From the NCBI GenBank assembly GCA_900321365.1, contig ONVT01000221.1:1-7888 (forward strand): DNA of 7,888 nucleotides, read 5' to 3'. Below the pieces are notes generated by a model, which saw only the letters and a program-made list of their open reading frames with translations, had not been told where the DNA came from and searched no databases. Both the position numbers and the translations under genes were made by a program. This DNA comes from an uncultured Eubacteriales bacterium (lineage in GTDB: Bacteria > Bacillota_A > Clostridia > Lachnospirales > Lachnospiraceae). This document shows positions 1 through 6,720 of the stretch, piece by piece. Position 1 is the stretch's first letter; the number at the start of each line of letters is the position of its first letter.

Positions 1-2
1 AA

Positions 3-117
3 GTCTTCAGGGCGGGGTGAGATTCCCCACTGGCGGTGACAGTCCGCGACCTGCCGAACAGGCGGCTGAACCGGTGAGATTCCGGTACCAACGGTATAGT
101 CCGGATGGAAGAAGAGG
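3..117 (+). ncRNA. FMN riboswitch (RFN element) aptamer
   Basis: This is an RNA aptamer that binds flavin mononucleotide and turns down downstream riboflavin genes when FMN is plentiful. All expected parts are visible. The P1 stem can form from TCTTC (4-8) with GAAGA (111-115). P2 is GGGG/CCCC (14-17 with 25-28). A GCGG/CCGC stem joins 33-36 with 44-47, CTGCC/GGCGG joins 51-55 with 61-65, and ACCGG/CCGGT joins 70-74 with 82-86. The family signatures GGGTGAGATTCCCC near the 5' end and CCGGATGGAAGAAG at the 3' end are present. The aptamer is complete although it starts at the window edge, so its promoter lies outside. The gene it controls, ribU, starts 199 nt after the aptamer. Confidence 0.97.
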
Positions 118-134
118 TGGATCATGTATCATAT

Positions 135-173
135 GCCCGGAGATCTGAGACCAGGTCTTCGGGCTTTGTGTTT
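135..173 (+). terminator. Intrinsic terminator of the FMN riboswitch expression platform
   Basis: An 11-bp stem forms from 135-145 and 154-164, including two G-U pairs, with the 8-nt loop TGAGACCA. It is followed by the T-rich stretch TTTGTGTTT (165-173). Its place 18 nt after the aptamer fits FMN-induced premature termination, with FMN binding favouring P1 and leaving this hairpin free to form. The alternative antiterminator is less clear. The right arm contains TCTTC (156-160), which could pair with the P1 3' strand GAAGA (111-115), and CCGGA (137-141) in the left arm could pair with TCCGG (100-104). The switching model is inference. Confidence 0.85.
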
Positions 174-199
174 GAGGCGATGTCTTCTTACGTGGCTGC

Positions 200-222
200 A
201 GGCGGACGGAGTCCTGATGCCG
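200..222 (+). repeat. Leader direct repeat, copy 1 (23 nt)
   Basis: This is the first of two identical 23-nt copies; the second is 244-266, giving a 44-nt period. The unit contains a small hairpin (GGAC 204-207 with GTCC 211-214) and a GGAG (208-211) placed 5 nt before an ATG (217-219). In this copy the following bases make a further perfect 5-bp hairpin, ATGCC/GGCAT (217-221 with 225-229, loop GTG). Confidence 0.9.
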
Positions 223-231
223 TGGGCATGA
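217..231 (+). other. Possible mini-ORF in ribU leader (MPWA)
   Basis: ATG CCG TGG GCA TGA follows GGAG (208-211) at a workable 5-nt spacing. A four-residue peptide could be translated, but nothing beyond the start context supports it. It lies downstream of the riboswitch terminator, so it is transcribed only on read-through. Confidence 0.2.
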
Positions 232-243
232 GGTGGCCGCCGA

Positions 244-266
244 AGGCGGACGGAGTCCTGATGCCG
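244..266 (+). repeat. Leader direct repeat, copy 2 (23 nt)
   Basis: This copy is identical to 200-222. It again places GGAG (252-255) 5 nt before an ATG (261-263), here opening a longer reading frame that ends next to the ribU start. The sequences flanking the two copies differ, so this is a short tandem-type duplication with a 21-nt spacer and not a larger repeated block. Confidence 0.9.
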
Positions 267-314
267 GGAACAGGTGAGTCAGATAAAACTGGCGTTTATA
301 GAGGAGGAGAATGA
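261..314 (+). other. Possible leader peptide ORF (17 aa) ending at ribU start
   Basis: This frame encodes MPGTGESDKTGVYRGGE. It starts after GGAG (252-255, spacing 5) and stops with TGA at 312-314, a single base before the ribU ATG at 316. The ribU Shine-Dalgarno (301-309) lies inside its last codons. That geometry is what translational coupling would look like, but the peptide is short, has no recognised family, and may not be made. Confidence 0.3.
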
Positions 315-315
315 G

Positions 316-954
316 ATGATTGTGTCAGAAGAAGGAGCAAAAAAAGAGCAGCCGGCGAAGCGGGGCGGGTTTTCAACGAGGTATCTTGTGGCGGCGGCAA
401 TGCTGAGTGCGGTGGCAGTCGTTCTTCAGTATATTGAATTTTCGATTCCCATCATGCCGGCCTTTATCAAGCTGGATCTGTCCGATCTTCCGTCGCTGAT
501 CGGGTGCTTCGCCATGGGACCGCTGTGGGGTGTCGCGATCGCCGGTGTCAAGAACCTGATCCATCTGCTGGTCTCCCAGTCGGGAGGGGTCGGAGAGCTG
601 GCGAATTTTCTGCTGAATGCTTCGTTCGTATTCACGGCCGGCATGATCTACCGCTATAACCGGACGAAGAAGGGTGCCCTGATCGGATCGCTTACCGGCG
701 CTGTCGTGATGGCCCTGATCAGCGTGCCGATCAACTATTTTATTGTATATCCTTTTTACACGGCCTTTATGCCGATGGAGGCGATCATCGCCGCCTACAA
801 GGCTATCTTCCCCGGGATTCAGGACGGGAACCTGCTTCAGTGCCTGCTGATCTTCAATCTTCCGTTCACTTTCGTGAAGGCAATGCTGTCCGTGGTCATC
901 GTCATGCTGATCTACAAGAGTATCTCACCGCTGATTCACGGCACTTCCCGCTGA
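316..954 (+). CDS. ribU: Riboflavin ECF transporter S component RibU
   Basis: This is the membrane S component of an energy-coupling-factor transporter. It binds riboflavin and works with the shared EcfA/EcfA'/EcfT module encoded elsewhere. The 212-aa protein has about six hydrophobic segments (roughly 22-42, 45-64, 66-86, 100-114, 120-146, 178-203). It shows family-typical stretches: KLDLSDLP (52-59), GVGELANF (91-98) and FNLPFTFVKA (180-189). The Ala-rich first helix (AAAMLSAVA, 26-34) resembles the AxxxA surface S components use to dock to EcfT. The start at 316 is preferred over an upstream in-frame GTG at 274 because GAGGAGGAG (301-309) sits 6 nt before it and the family begins near here. 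The upstream FMN riboswitch independently supports riboflavin as substrate. Alternative S-component specificities are unlikely. Confidence 0.95.
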   Translation: MIVSEEGAKKEQPAKRGGFSTRYLVAAAMLSAVAVVLQYIEFSIPIMPAFIKLDLSDLPSLIGCFAMGPLWGVAIAGVKNLIHLLVSQSGGVGELANFLLNASFVFTAGMIYRYNRTKKGALIGSLTGAVVMALISVPINYFIVYPFYTAFMPMEAIIAAYKAIFPGIQDGNLLQCLLIFNLPFTFVKAMLSVVIVMLIYKSISPLIHGTSR

Positions 955-1072
955 GAGGAGACACACGGTTTTATATGTGTGAGGTTCACAGGGTGGAAAT
1001 GTCCCGGAAATATGATATGATGGTACCCGTATCGCAAACAGAAGCTGAACTATTACAAAAGGTCATTTATTT

Positions 1073-2140
1073 ATGAAGAAAACTACTGTCATCAGAAGAC
1101 AGGTGCTGATTCTGGCGGCTGCAGCGGTGCTTCTGTGTGTCGGCTGCGGAAAAAAACAGATTTCCTCGAAGAATACGGATGCCGGTTATGCGGCGAATGA
1201 GGACACCGACTACCGGGGGGCGGAAACTCTGTTCAGGGACGCGATTGACCAGGGGGAGGATCCGCTCCTGGCGTACAGAGGGCTTGGCATCGCGCTGATG
1301 GGGCAGGCAAGGTATGAAGAGGCCCTGAGCGCATTTGACAATGCAATCGCGTATACGGACGACAAGATGCCGGATACCGTTCGGGATCTTCTCCAGTACC
1401 GGATCACCTGCCAGTACCGCATGAAGGATTACGAGGGAGCCATCAAAACGGGAGATGAGCTGACCGCTCTCGACGACGAGCTGATGATGGCTTATTTCTA
1501 TATCGGAGCCTCCCGCCTGAATCAGGGCAGCCTTGATGAGGCGAAGGCGAACTTTGACTATGCGGTTTCCCTGGAGCCTGAGAACTACAAGCTCTATCTC
1601 GATATTTACAGCATTTATGAAGACGCCAAGCTGTCGGGGGTAGGGGACGGGTATCTGCAGACCGCGCTGGGGATTGCTCCAAAGAGTATGGAGGATCACT
1701 ACAATGTCGGGCAGATCTATTTCTATCTCGAGGAGTATGATGATGCCGCCACGGCCCTGATCGAGCCGGTGCAGAAAGAATATGAACCGGCGCTCTCCCT
1801 GATGGGACAGATCTACCTGGCCAGGAAAGACTATGACAACGCGAAGGCGACCTTCTCGCAGATCCTCCGGAAGAATGACCAGAGCAAGGACGCGTACAAC
1901 GGTCTGGCCCTGTGCGCGATTGCGGTAAATGATCCGGACGCGGCTCTTGACTATATCGCGCAGGGGCTGAGCCTGAGCGGGGAAGAGGGGAAGCAGGAGC
2001 TTTACTTCAATGAGATCGTTGCATATGAGAAAAAGCTGGACTTTCTGACCGCGCGGGACAAATGCAGGCAATACGTCGAGATGTACCCGACTGATGAGGG
2101 AGGGGCCAAGGAGCTGCAGTTCCTGAATACGAGAGCATAA
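1073..2140 (+). CDS. TPR-repeat lipoprotein, function unknown
   Basis: This is a 355-aa exported lipoprotein built of tetratricopeptide repeats. The N-terminus has a basic start (KK...RR), a hydrophobic stretch (11-21) and a lipobox-like LCVGC, so Cys25 is the likely lipidated residue; a second Cys at 22 is unusual at that position. After a short polar linker, helical repeats run from about 44 to 340. The clearest are 65-98 (AYRGLGIALMGQARYEEALSAFDNAI), 138-171 (AYFYIGASRLNQGSLDEAKANFDYAVSLEP) and 238-270 (ALSLMGQIYLARKDYDNAKATFSQIL), with weaker ones between. No catalytic domain is visible, so a scaffolding or assembly role at the outer face of the membrane is likely, but no partner is identified. 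AAAAGG (1057-1062) precedes the start by 10 nt. No terminator separates it from ribU, 118 nt upstream, so read-through is possible; TATGAT at 1011-1016 may be a -10 but has no well-spaced -35. Confidence 0.85.
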   Translation: MKKTTVIRRQVLILAAAAVLLCVGCGKKQISSKNTDAGYAANEDTDYRGAETLFRDAIDQGEDPLLAYRGLGIALMGQARYEEALSAFDNAIAYTDDKMPDTVRDLLQYRITCQYRMKDYEGAIKTGDELTALDDELMMAYFYIGASRLNQGSLDEAKANFDYAVSLEPENYKLYLDIYSIYEDAKLSGVGDGYLQTALGIAPKSMEDHYNVGQIYFYLEEYDDAATALIEPVQKEYEPALSLMGQIYLARKDYDNAKATFSQILRKNDQSKDAYNGLALCAIAVNDPDAALDYIAQGLSLSGEEGKQELYFNEIVAYEKKLDFLTARDKCRQYVEMYPTDEGGAKELQFLNTRA

Positions 2141-2181
2141 AGCCGCCTGTGTTCCTGCATATAATACCTGTATATAAAACA

Positions 2182-2201
2182 CCCCGCTCCTGGGAGCGGG
2201 G
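2182..2201. terminator. Bidirectional intrinsic terminator between convergent genes
   Basis: CCCCGCTC (2182-2189) and GAGCGGGG (2194-2201) form a perfect 8-bp GC-rich stem with the loop CTGG. On the minus strand the stem is followed by TGTTTTATATA, a good U-rich tail, so it should stop cold-shock transcription. On the plus strand the tail is AATCTGTTC, which is weaker, but the hairpin lies 41 nt after the TPR gene stop and probably serves both. Confidence 0.85.
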
Positions 2202-2262
2202 AATCTGTTCAATCAGGTCTCTTATATATAGTCAGACAGTATATAAAAGAATCAGGTTATGA

Positions 2263-2460
2263 TCAGAGCTTGACAACATTGGACGCCTGCATGCCGCGCG
2301 GACCTTCCGTCAGATCGTACTCGACCGGTTTTCCTTCCTCCAGCGTCTTGAATCCTTCGCCCTGAATCGCGGAGAAATGAACGAATACGTCCTTTCCGTC
2401 CTCGCCAGTGATGAAGCCATAACCTTTTTCTGCGTTGAACCACTTAACTGTACCCTTCAT
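2263..2460 (-). CDS. csp: Cold-shock domain protein (CspA family)
   Basis: This is a small single-stranded nucleic-acid-binding protein of the CspA family, thought to melt mRNA secondary structure in the cytoplasm. The 65-aa length is typical of the family. RNP1 is seen as KGYGFI (12-17) and RNP2 as VFVHF (25-29), with the usual MKGTVKWFN start and QASNVV end. An upstream in-frame ATG would add ten residues, but the start at 2460 matches the family and has GGAGGT (complement of 2467-2472) 6 nt before it. It stands alone, convergent with the TPR lipoprotein gene and divergent from cca, with its own promoter and a roughly 65-nt 5' UTR. Which csp paralogue it is cannot be told from one window. 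Confidence 0.97.
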   Translation of the reverse strand: MKGTVKWFNAEKGYGFITGEDGKDVFVHFSAIQGEGFKTLEEGKPVEYDLTEGPRGMQASNVVKL

Positions 2461-2504
2461 TACGGGACCTCCATAAAATAATAAAGACATGAGATTGAAC
2501 CTGT

Positions 2505-2522
2505 ATCAAGGTCAATCTTGAT
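2505..2522 (-). promoter_or_regulatory. Hairpin / inverted repeat at the 5' end of the csp mRNA
   Basis: ATCAAG (2505-2510) and CTTGAT (2517-2522) are perfectly complementary around a 6-nt centre. The repeat starts only a few bases after the expected transcription start (about 2526), so it would be a hairpin at the mRNA 5' end. Cold-shock mRNAs are known for structured leaders, and a protein operator is also possible. Function is inferred only. Confidence 0.45.
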
Positions 2523-2532
2523 TGCGGGATTT

Positions 2533-2562
2533 ATTATATCTTTGGTTCATATGGAGTGTCAA
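2533..2562 (-). promoter_or_regulatory. Sigma-70-type promoter of the csp gene
   Basis: On the minus strand, TTGACA (complement of 2557-2562) is followed by an 18-nt spacer and TATAAT (complement of 2533-2538). Both hexamers match consensus exactly. The predicted start is near 2526, about 65 nt before the csp start codon. This suggests strong basal transcription. Confidence 0.88.
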
Positions 2563-2726
2563 CAGTAAAAAGCATCAATTTTATCCTTATTTCACGAATG
2601 AGCAAAGTTTGGATATGCAATTCTTGTGCATCCTGACCGCTGAAAAAAGACGGAACAATCCGTAATCGACTTTTGGCGGATTTATCATAAATTGTTTATG
2701 TACAGGTCCGAAAGGGAGACGACAGA

Positions 2727-4103
2727 ATGGAGAACACCGTGAGAGATGTCCGGATCCGGATTCCGCGAAGCGCGGCGAAGGTTCTGAACCGTCTGCATGA
2801 GCTCGGATATGAAGCCTGCGTTGTGGGCGGATGTGTGCGGGACAGTCTTCTCGGCGCCATGCCGCAGGACTGGGACATCACGACTTCCGCAAACCCGCAG
2901 CAGGTGAGGGCGGCTTTTGAGAGAACCATTGACACCGGCATCGAGCATGGGACTGTGACAGTGCGCATGGACGGTGAGAGTTTCGAGGTGACCACGTACC
3001 GGATCGACGGGAAATACGCGGATCACCGCCACCCGGATGAAGTGCGGTTCACCAACAGTCTTGAGGAGGACCTGAAGCGGCGGGATTTCACTATCAATGC
3101 CATGGCCTACAATGACCGGGACGGCCTGATCGACCTGTTCCACGGCAGAGAGGACCTGAAGGACGGTATCGTCCGGTGTGTGGGAAATGCCGGGGACCGT
3201 TTCACAGAGGACGCTCTGCGGATCTTCAGGGCTGTCCGCTTTTGCGCAAAGCTGGGATTTGAGCTGGACCCGGAAACGAAGAAGGCGGCGACGGCCCTGG
3301 CCCCCTCCCTGCAATATGTCAGTGCGGAGCGCGTGCGCATGGAGCTGGAGAAACTGCTGGTATCGCCCCATCCGGAGTTGATCCGCCTCGCCTGGGAGTG
3401 CGGCATCACCAGGGTTATCCTTCCGGAATTTGACGCGATGATGAAGGCGGTCCAGAACAATGCGCACCACCGGATTACGGTCGGGGAGCATACGATCCGG
3501 ACGATGTGTGCCTGTGAGAGCGACCGGATCCTGAGGCTGACGATGCTGCTTCATGATTCGGGGAAACCTGCCTGCCAGACGATCGATGAGAAAGGCGTCT
3601 TCCATTACCACGGTCATGCGGCCCCGGGGGCGGAGATTGCAGGGCGGGTTCTGGAAAGACTGAAGTATGACAAGGCGACGGAGCGTGTCGTCGTTCATCT
3701 GATCCGCTGCCATTCCCTGTATCCGGAGCTGACGCAGGAGGGTGTGAGGCGCGCGGTCGTCCTCCTTGGCGAGGATCAGTTCGAACGTTTCCTGAAGGTC
3801 AAACGCGCCGATATCAGCGGGCAGAATCCGGAGGTGCAGGAGAAGAAATTCCGGTACATGGATGAGGTCGAAGAGATCTACCGCACTGTCCTGGAGAGGG
3901 GGGACTGCCTGTCCCTCAGGGAACTGAAGGTGACCGGCGACGACCTGATTGAAGCCGGAATCCCGAAGGGGAAACAGATCGGCCGGATCCTGGAGGCGCT
4001 GCTGGATGAAGTCCTCGCCGATCCGGAGAAAAATGACCGTCAGCTGCTGCTCGATCGCGCGGATGTCCTTATGAAGGAAGAAGCGGCGGACATCATTGGC
4101 TAA
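2727..4103 (+). CDS. cca: CCA-adding tRNA nucleotidyltransferase with HD domain
   Basis: This cytoplasmic enzyme adds or repairs the 3' CCA end of tRNA using CTP and ATP. It is a class II nucleotidyltransferase/poly(A) polymerase family member of 458 aa. The polymerase head shows GGCVRD (34-39), the metal-binding DWD (48-50) and RRDFTINAMAYN (118-129). The tRNA-binding neck follows with ERVRMELEKLL (201-211). A central HD-type domain has H254, LLHDSGKP (274-281, His-Asp at 276-277) and HGH (295-297). The C-terminus GDDLIEAGIPKGKQIGRIL (404-422) is typical of bacterial CCA enzymes. The HD domain, often a phosphohydrolase, makes it longer than the roughly 400-aa enzymes without one. AAAGGGAG (2711-2718) precedes the start by 8 nt. 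A promoter must lie in 2563-2700 but is weak to the eye: TCGACT-16-TAAATT (2666-2693) is one candidate. A poly(A) polymerase reading is possible but less likely in a Firmicute. Confidence 0.93.
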   Translation: MENTVRDVRIRIPRSAAKVLNRLHELGYEACVVGGCVRDSLLGAMPQDWDITTSANPQQVRAAFERTIDTGIEHGTVTVRMDGESFEVTTYRIDGKYADHRHPDEVRFTNSLEEDLKRRDFTINAMAYNDRDGLIDLFHGREDLKDGIVRCVGNAGDRFTEDALRIFRAVRFCAKLGFELDPETKKAATALAPSLQYVSAERVRMELEKLLVSPHPELIRLAWECGITRVILPEFDAMMKAVQNNAHHRITVGEHTIRTMCACESDRILRLTMLLHDSGKPACQTIDEKGVFHYHGHAAPGAEIAGRVLERLKYDKATERVVVHLIRCHSLYPELTQEGVRRAVVLLGEDQFERFLKVKRADISGQNPEVQEKKFRYMDEVEEIYRTVLERGDCLSLRELKVTGDDLIEAGIPKGKQIGRILEALLDEVLADPEKNDRQLLLDRADVLMKEEAADIIG

Positions 4104-4121
4104 TGGAGTAACTGATTATAT

Positions 4122-5714
4122 ATGCTGAGCTACTGTTCTCTTGAATATCTGATTGTATTTCTGCCCGTGGTCATGATCCTGTATCAGCTCGCGCCGGATA
4201 GAGCGAGAAGGTGGGTTCTCCTTGCCGCGGGCTATGCATTTTTCTGGTATCTGAGCGGGATTCTGGTTCTCTGGAATGTCGCCGCCGCGATATGCGTCTG
4301 GCTGACAGGACTCAGGCTTTCCTCCCTTTTGGAAAAGCGTGACGAGATGCTGAAGGAGGCGGATCGTTCCGAAAGGAAGGCAGTCCGTTCCGCCTGTGAA
4401 AAGAGCATGCGCCGTATGGTGATCCTGGCGGCGATTGTCTGCTTTGGAATCCTGATCACTTTGAAGTATTCCGCATTCCTCACGGAAAACCTGAATTCGG
4501 TCCTGGGGCTTGTGCACGACGGCAACCAGCTCGCAGTCCCGCATTTCCTGGTTCCGATCGGGATCTCATTCTATACGCTGCAGGCGATGTCTTATGTCTT
4601 CGATGTGCAGAAGGAGAAGATCCCCGCTGAGAGAAACTTCTTCAAGGTCGCATTGTTTCTGTCATTTTTCCCGCTGCTGATGGAGGGACCCATAGCCCGC
4701 TATAAAGAGACCGCGCCGCAGCTGTGGAACCCTCCCCGTATCCGCATGGCTTCGCTCCAGAGAGGCGGATGGCGGATTCTGTACGGCGTCATCAAGAAGC
4801 TTGTGGTCGCGGATCGTGTCAATGCGGCGGTGGAGCTTCTGTATACAGACTTCGCAAACTATGACGGGGGCATGGTTTTCCTTGCCGCCATCCTGTTTAC
4901 CTGTCAGGAATACATGGAATTCTCCGGCACGATGGACATTGTGATCGGAACGGGTGAGTGCCTCGGGATAACGCTTCCGGAGAACTTCCGTCAGCCGTTT
5001 TTCTCGGCGACGATTTCTGAATTCTGGACGAGGTGGCACATCACCCTGGGCGGATGGCTGAGGGATTATATCTACTATCCGCTGTCCATGAGCGGCCCTT
5101 TGAAGAAGCTGACAAAGATCTGCAGGAAAAAAATCGGGAACCACTACGGACCGCTGGTCACCAGCTCGATCGCGCTGCTGGCTGTCTGGGTCTTCAACGG
5201 ATTCTGGCACGGGTCCGGCTGGAGTTATCTTTTCTTCGGCATGTACCATTTTACGCTGATTGTGATCGGGAACCTGCTGCAGCCGGTGGTGACGTCCTTC
5301 TGCGAGAAGCACGGGATCAACCGCAGGAAGCCCCTCTACCGGACCTTCCAGATCATCCGGACATTCCTTCTCGTCGCGGTCGGGGAAATGTTCTTCCGGG
5401 CGCTCAGTCTCAGGCACGGGCTGCAGATGTTTGCGCAGATGTTCCGTCAGGCGTCTCTGAAGAGCTTCGTGGACGGGACAGCGCTGAAGCTGGGGATGGA
5501 CCTTCCGGATTATATCATCGTTGCCGTCGTCATCACATTTGTCTTTGTCATCAGTCTTCTGAAGGAGAGGGGACACAATGTGCGGGACGGCCTGATGGCG
5601 AAAAACATGGCGGTGCGGTCTCTTATTACCGTGCTCCTGATTTCATTTATTGTGCTGTTCGGCGCGTACGGGGCAGGCTATGTCCCGGTGGACCCGATCT
5701 ACGCGAATTTCTGA
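4122..5714 (+). CDS. MBOAT family membrane O-acyltransferase (AlgI/DltB-like)
   Basis: This polytopic membrane protein is likely to pass an acyl group, probably acetyl, from a cytoplasmic donor across the membrane for O-acylation of a surface polymer. The 530-aa protein has the family N-terminus (SLEYLIVFLPVVMILYQLAP), a PIGISFYTLQAMSYVFDV block (145-162) and EYMEFSGTMDIVIGTGECLGI (263-283), corresponding to the FSGYSD block of AlgI-type proteins. It also has FWTRWHITLGGWLRDYIYYPL (301-321) and NGFWHGSGW (359-367). His363 in that last motif is the expected catalytic residue, and His306 is also conserved-looking. It starts 18 nt after cca with GGAG (4105-4108) a rather long 13 nt from the ATG, and is followed 9 nt later by an SGNH gene. 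No dltA or dltC homologue is in view, so D-alanylation is not indicated. The polymer acceptor is unknown. Confidence 0.93.
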   Translation: MLSYCSLEYLIVFLPVVMILYQLAPDRARRWVLLAAGYAFFWYLSGILVLWNVAAAICVWLTGLRLSSLLEKRDEMLKEADRSERKAVRSACEKSMRRMVILAAIVCFGILITLKYSAFLTENLNSVLGLVHDGNQLAVPHFLVPIGISFYTLQAMSYVFDVQKEKIPAERNFFKVALFLSFFPLLMEGPIARYKETAPQLWNPPRIRMASLQRGGWRILYGVIKKLVVADRVNAAVELLYTDFANYDGGMVFLAAILFTCQEYMEFSGTMDIVIGTGECLGITLPENFRQPFFSATISEFWTRWHITLGGWLRDYIYYPLSMSGPLKKLTKICRKKIGNHYGPLVTSSIALLAVWVFNGFWHGSGWSYLFFGMYHFTLIVIGNLLQPVVTSFCEKHGINRRKPLYRTFQIIRTFLLVAVGEMFFRALSLRHGLQMFAQMFRQASLKSFVDGTALKLGMDLPDYIIVAVVITFVFVISLLKERGHNVRDGLMAKNMAVRSLITVLLISFIVLFGAYGAGYVPVDPIYANF

Positions 5715-5723
5715 GGTGGCGGA

Positions 5724-6710
5724 ATGAAGTATTTGAGAATAATCCTGCCGGTCTTTCTGACTGCGCTTTTTCTGTCAGTCTCCCTGCTGTTTCTGTCGAA
5801 CCTGGTTGCGCCGAAAAACAACACGGAGGCTGCGGGACATGACGCCTGGGCGGCGTATGGATTCGAGGCGGAGCCCCGCGGCACCATCGATGTGTTCATT
5901 CTGGGGGACAGTGAGTCAAGAACCTCTGTCTCTCCGATGCAGATGTATCATGACGAAGGGATCACCAGCTACTGCTGCGGGGTGAATTCCGAGAACCTGA
6001 CCGAGGCAAAGCAGATGCTCCGCCGGATTCTGAAAACACAGTCGCCGAAGCTGGTCATCCTTGAGTGCAATGTGCTGTTCACGAAGTTTGACTGGAAGGA
6101 TGTCCTTCTGGAAGAGGCCGGATATGTCTTCCCGGTGATTACGTGGCATAACAGATGGAAGAGCCTGAATGCGGAGGATTTCACTTCCGTTCCGGATTAT
6201 ACCTCCCGTGAGGTGAGGAAGGGGTACTATCATTCCCGTGTAAGCCAGGCTGCGCCCATTGACATGCAGGAGCGGTACATGGCCCCGGACACAGAAGAAG
6301 AGAAGCTGGATGCGATCAATGTGCATGTCCTGGGAGAGATTGCGTCCATCTGCAGGAAGAACGGGATTGACCTTCTTCTGCTCAGCACTCCCAGCGTCAA
6401 AAACTGGACCATGGCAAAGCACAACACCTGTGAGAGACTGGCAGAGAATCTGAACGAAAAGGCTGCCGGGGAAGGCGTGCGTGTGGATTTCGTCGATATG
6501 AACCTGATGACGGACGTCATCCCGATCGACTGGGAAACGGATACGAGGGATAAGGGCGACCACCTGAACAACCTGGGGGTGGAAAAGGTCTGCGCGTGGC
6601 TCGCGCCATGGCTGAAGGAGAACTACGGCCTTGAGGACCACAGGGAGGATCCCGCCTGCCGTCAGAGCTGGACCGACATGTACGACGACTACCTGGAGTG
6701 GATTACATAA
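5724..6710 (+). CDS. Membrane-anchored SGNH/GDSL-type protein, MBOAT partner
   Basis: This is a 328-aa protein with one N-terminal membrane segment (about 6-26) and an outside-facing SGNH hydrolase-like domain. Block I is FILGDSESRTSVSP (58-71), with Ser63 the expected nucleophile. SPKLVILECNVLF (107-119) follows the usual second strand of this fold. Block V is TRDKGDHLNNLG (274-285), giving His280 and either Asp276 or Asp279 as the acid. In better-known pairs (DltB with DltD, AlgI with AlgJ/AlgX) such a protein accepts the acyl group delivered by the MBOAT partner and moves it to the polymer; that role here is inferred from the pairing. GAGGTGG (5713-5719) overlaps the preceding stop codon and lies 4 nt before the ATG, so the two genes are almost certainly cotranscribed and probably translationally coupled. 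An esterase that removes acyl groups is the main alternative. Confidence 0.85.
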   Translation: MKYLRIILPVFLTALFLSVSLLFLSNLVAPKNNTEAAGHDAWAAYGFEAEPRGTIDVFILGDSESRTSVSPMQMYHDEGITSYCCGVNSENLTEAKQMLRRILKTQSPKLVILECNVLFTKFDWKDVLLEEAGYVFPVITWHNRWKSLNAEDFTSVPDYTSREVRKGYYHSRVSQAAPIDMQERYMAPDTEEEKLDAINVHVLGEIASICRKNGIDLLLLSTPSVKNWTMAKHNTCERLAENLNEKAAGEGVRVDFVDMNLMTDVIPIDWETDTRDKGDHLNNLGVEKVCAWLAPWLKENYGLEDHREDPACRQSWTDMYDDYLEWIT

Positions 6711-6720
6711 ATTCTTTGCC

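Noticed and set aside
105..314. A 69-codon plus-strand frame starting inside the FMN riboswitch
   Set aside because: Its upstream part runs through the structured aptamer and terminator and has no ribosome binding site. Only its last 17 codons (from 261) have a plausible start, and those are listed separately.
961..981. CACAC/GTGTG hairpin after ribU as a terminator
   Set aside because: Only 5 bp with an AT-rich loop and no following U-tract (the next bases are AGGTTCAC), so there is no support for termination.
1067..2212. A 381-codon minus-strand frame opposite the TPR lipoprotein gene
   Set aside because: It is an antisense shadow: it lacks recognisable domains, covers the real gene and crosses the terminator. 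The plus-strand frame has a signal peptide, lipobox and TPR repeats.
2615..2631. ATGCA/TGCAT inverted repeat in the csp-cca gap as an operator
   Set aside because: A 5-bp dyad with a 7-nt centre is expected by chance in a gap of this size and is not positioned on a convincing promoter.
2685..3713. A long minus-strand frame opposite cca
   Set aside because: High GC at third positions opens antisense frames. This one is low-complexity in character with no motif, while the plus strand encodes the unmistakable CCA enzyme.
4662..5576. Long minus-strand frame opposite the MBOAT gene, and a plus-strand frame 5033-5842 overlapping it
   Set aside because: Both are shadow frames rich in Arg, Pro, His and Gln with no domain. 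The MBOAT frame carries all family motifs.
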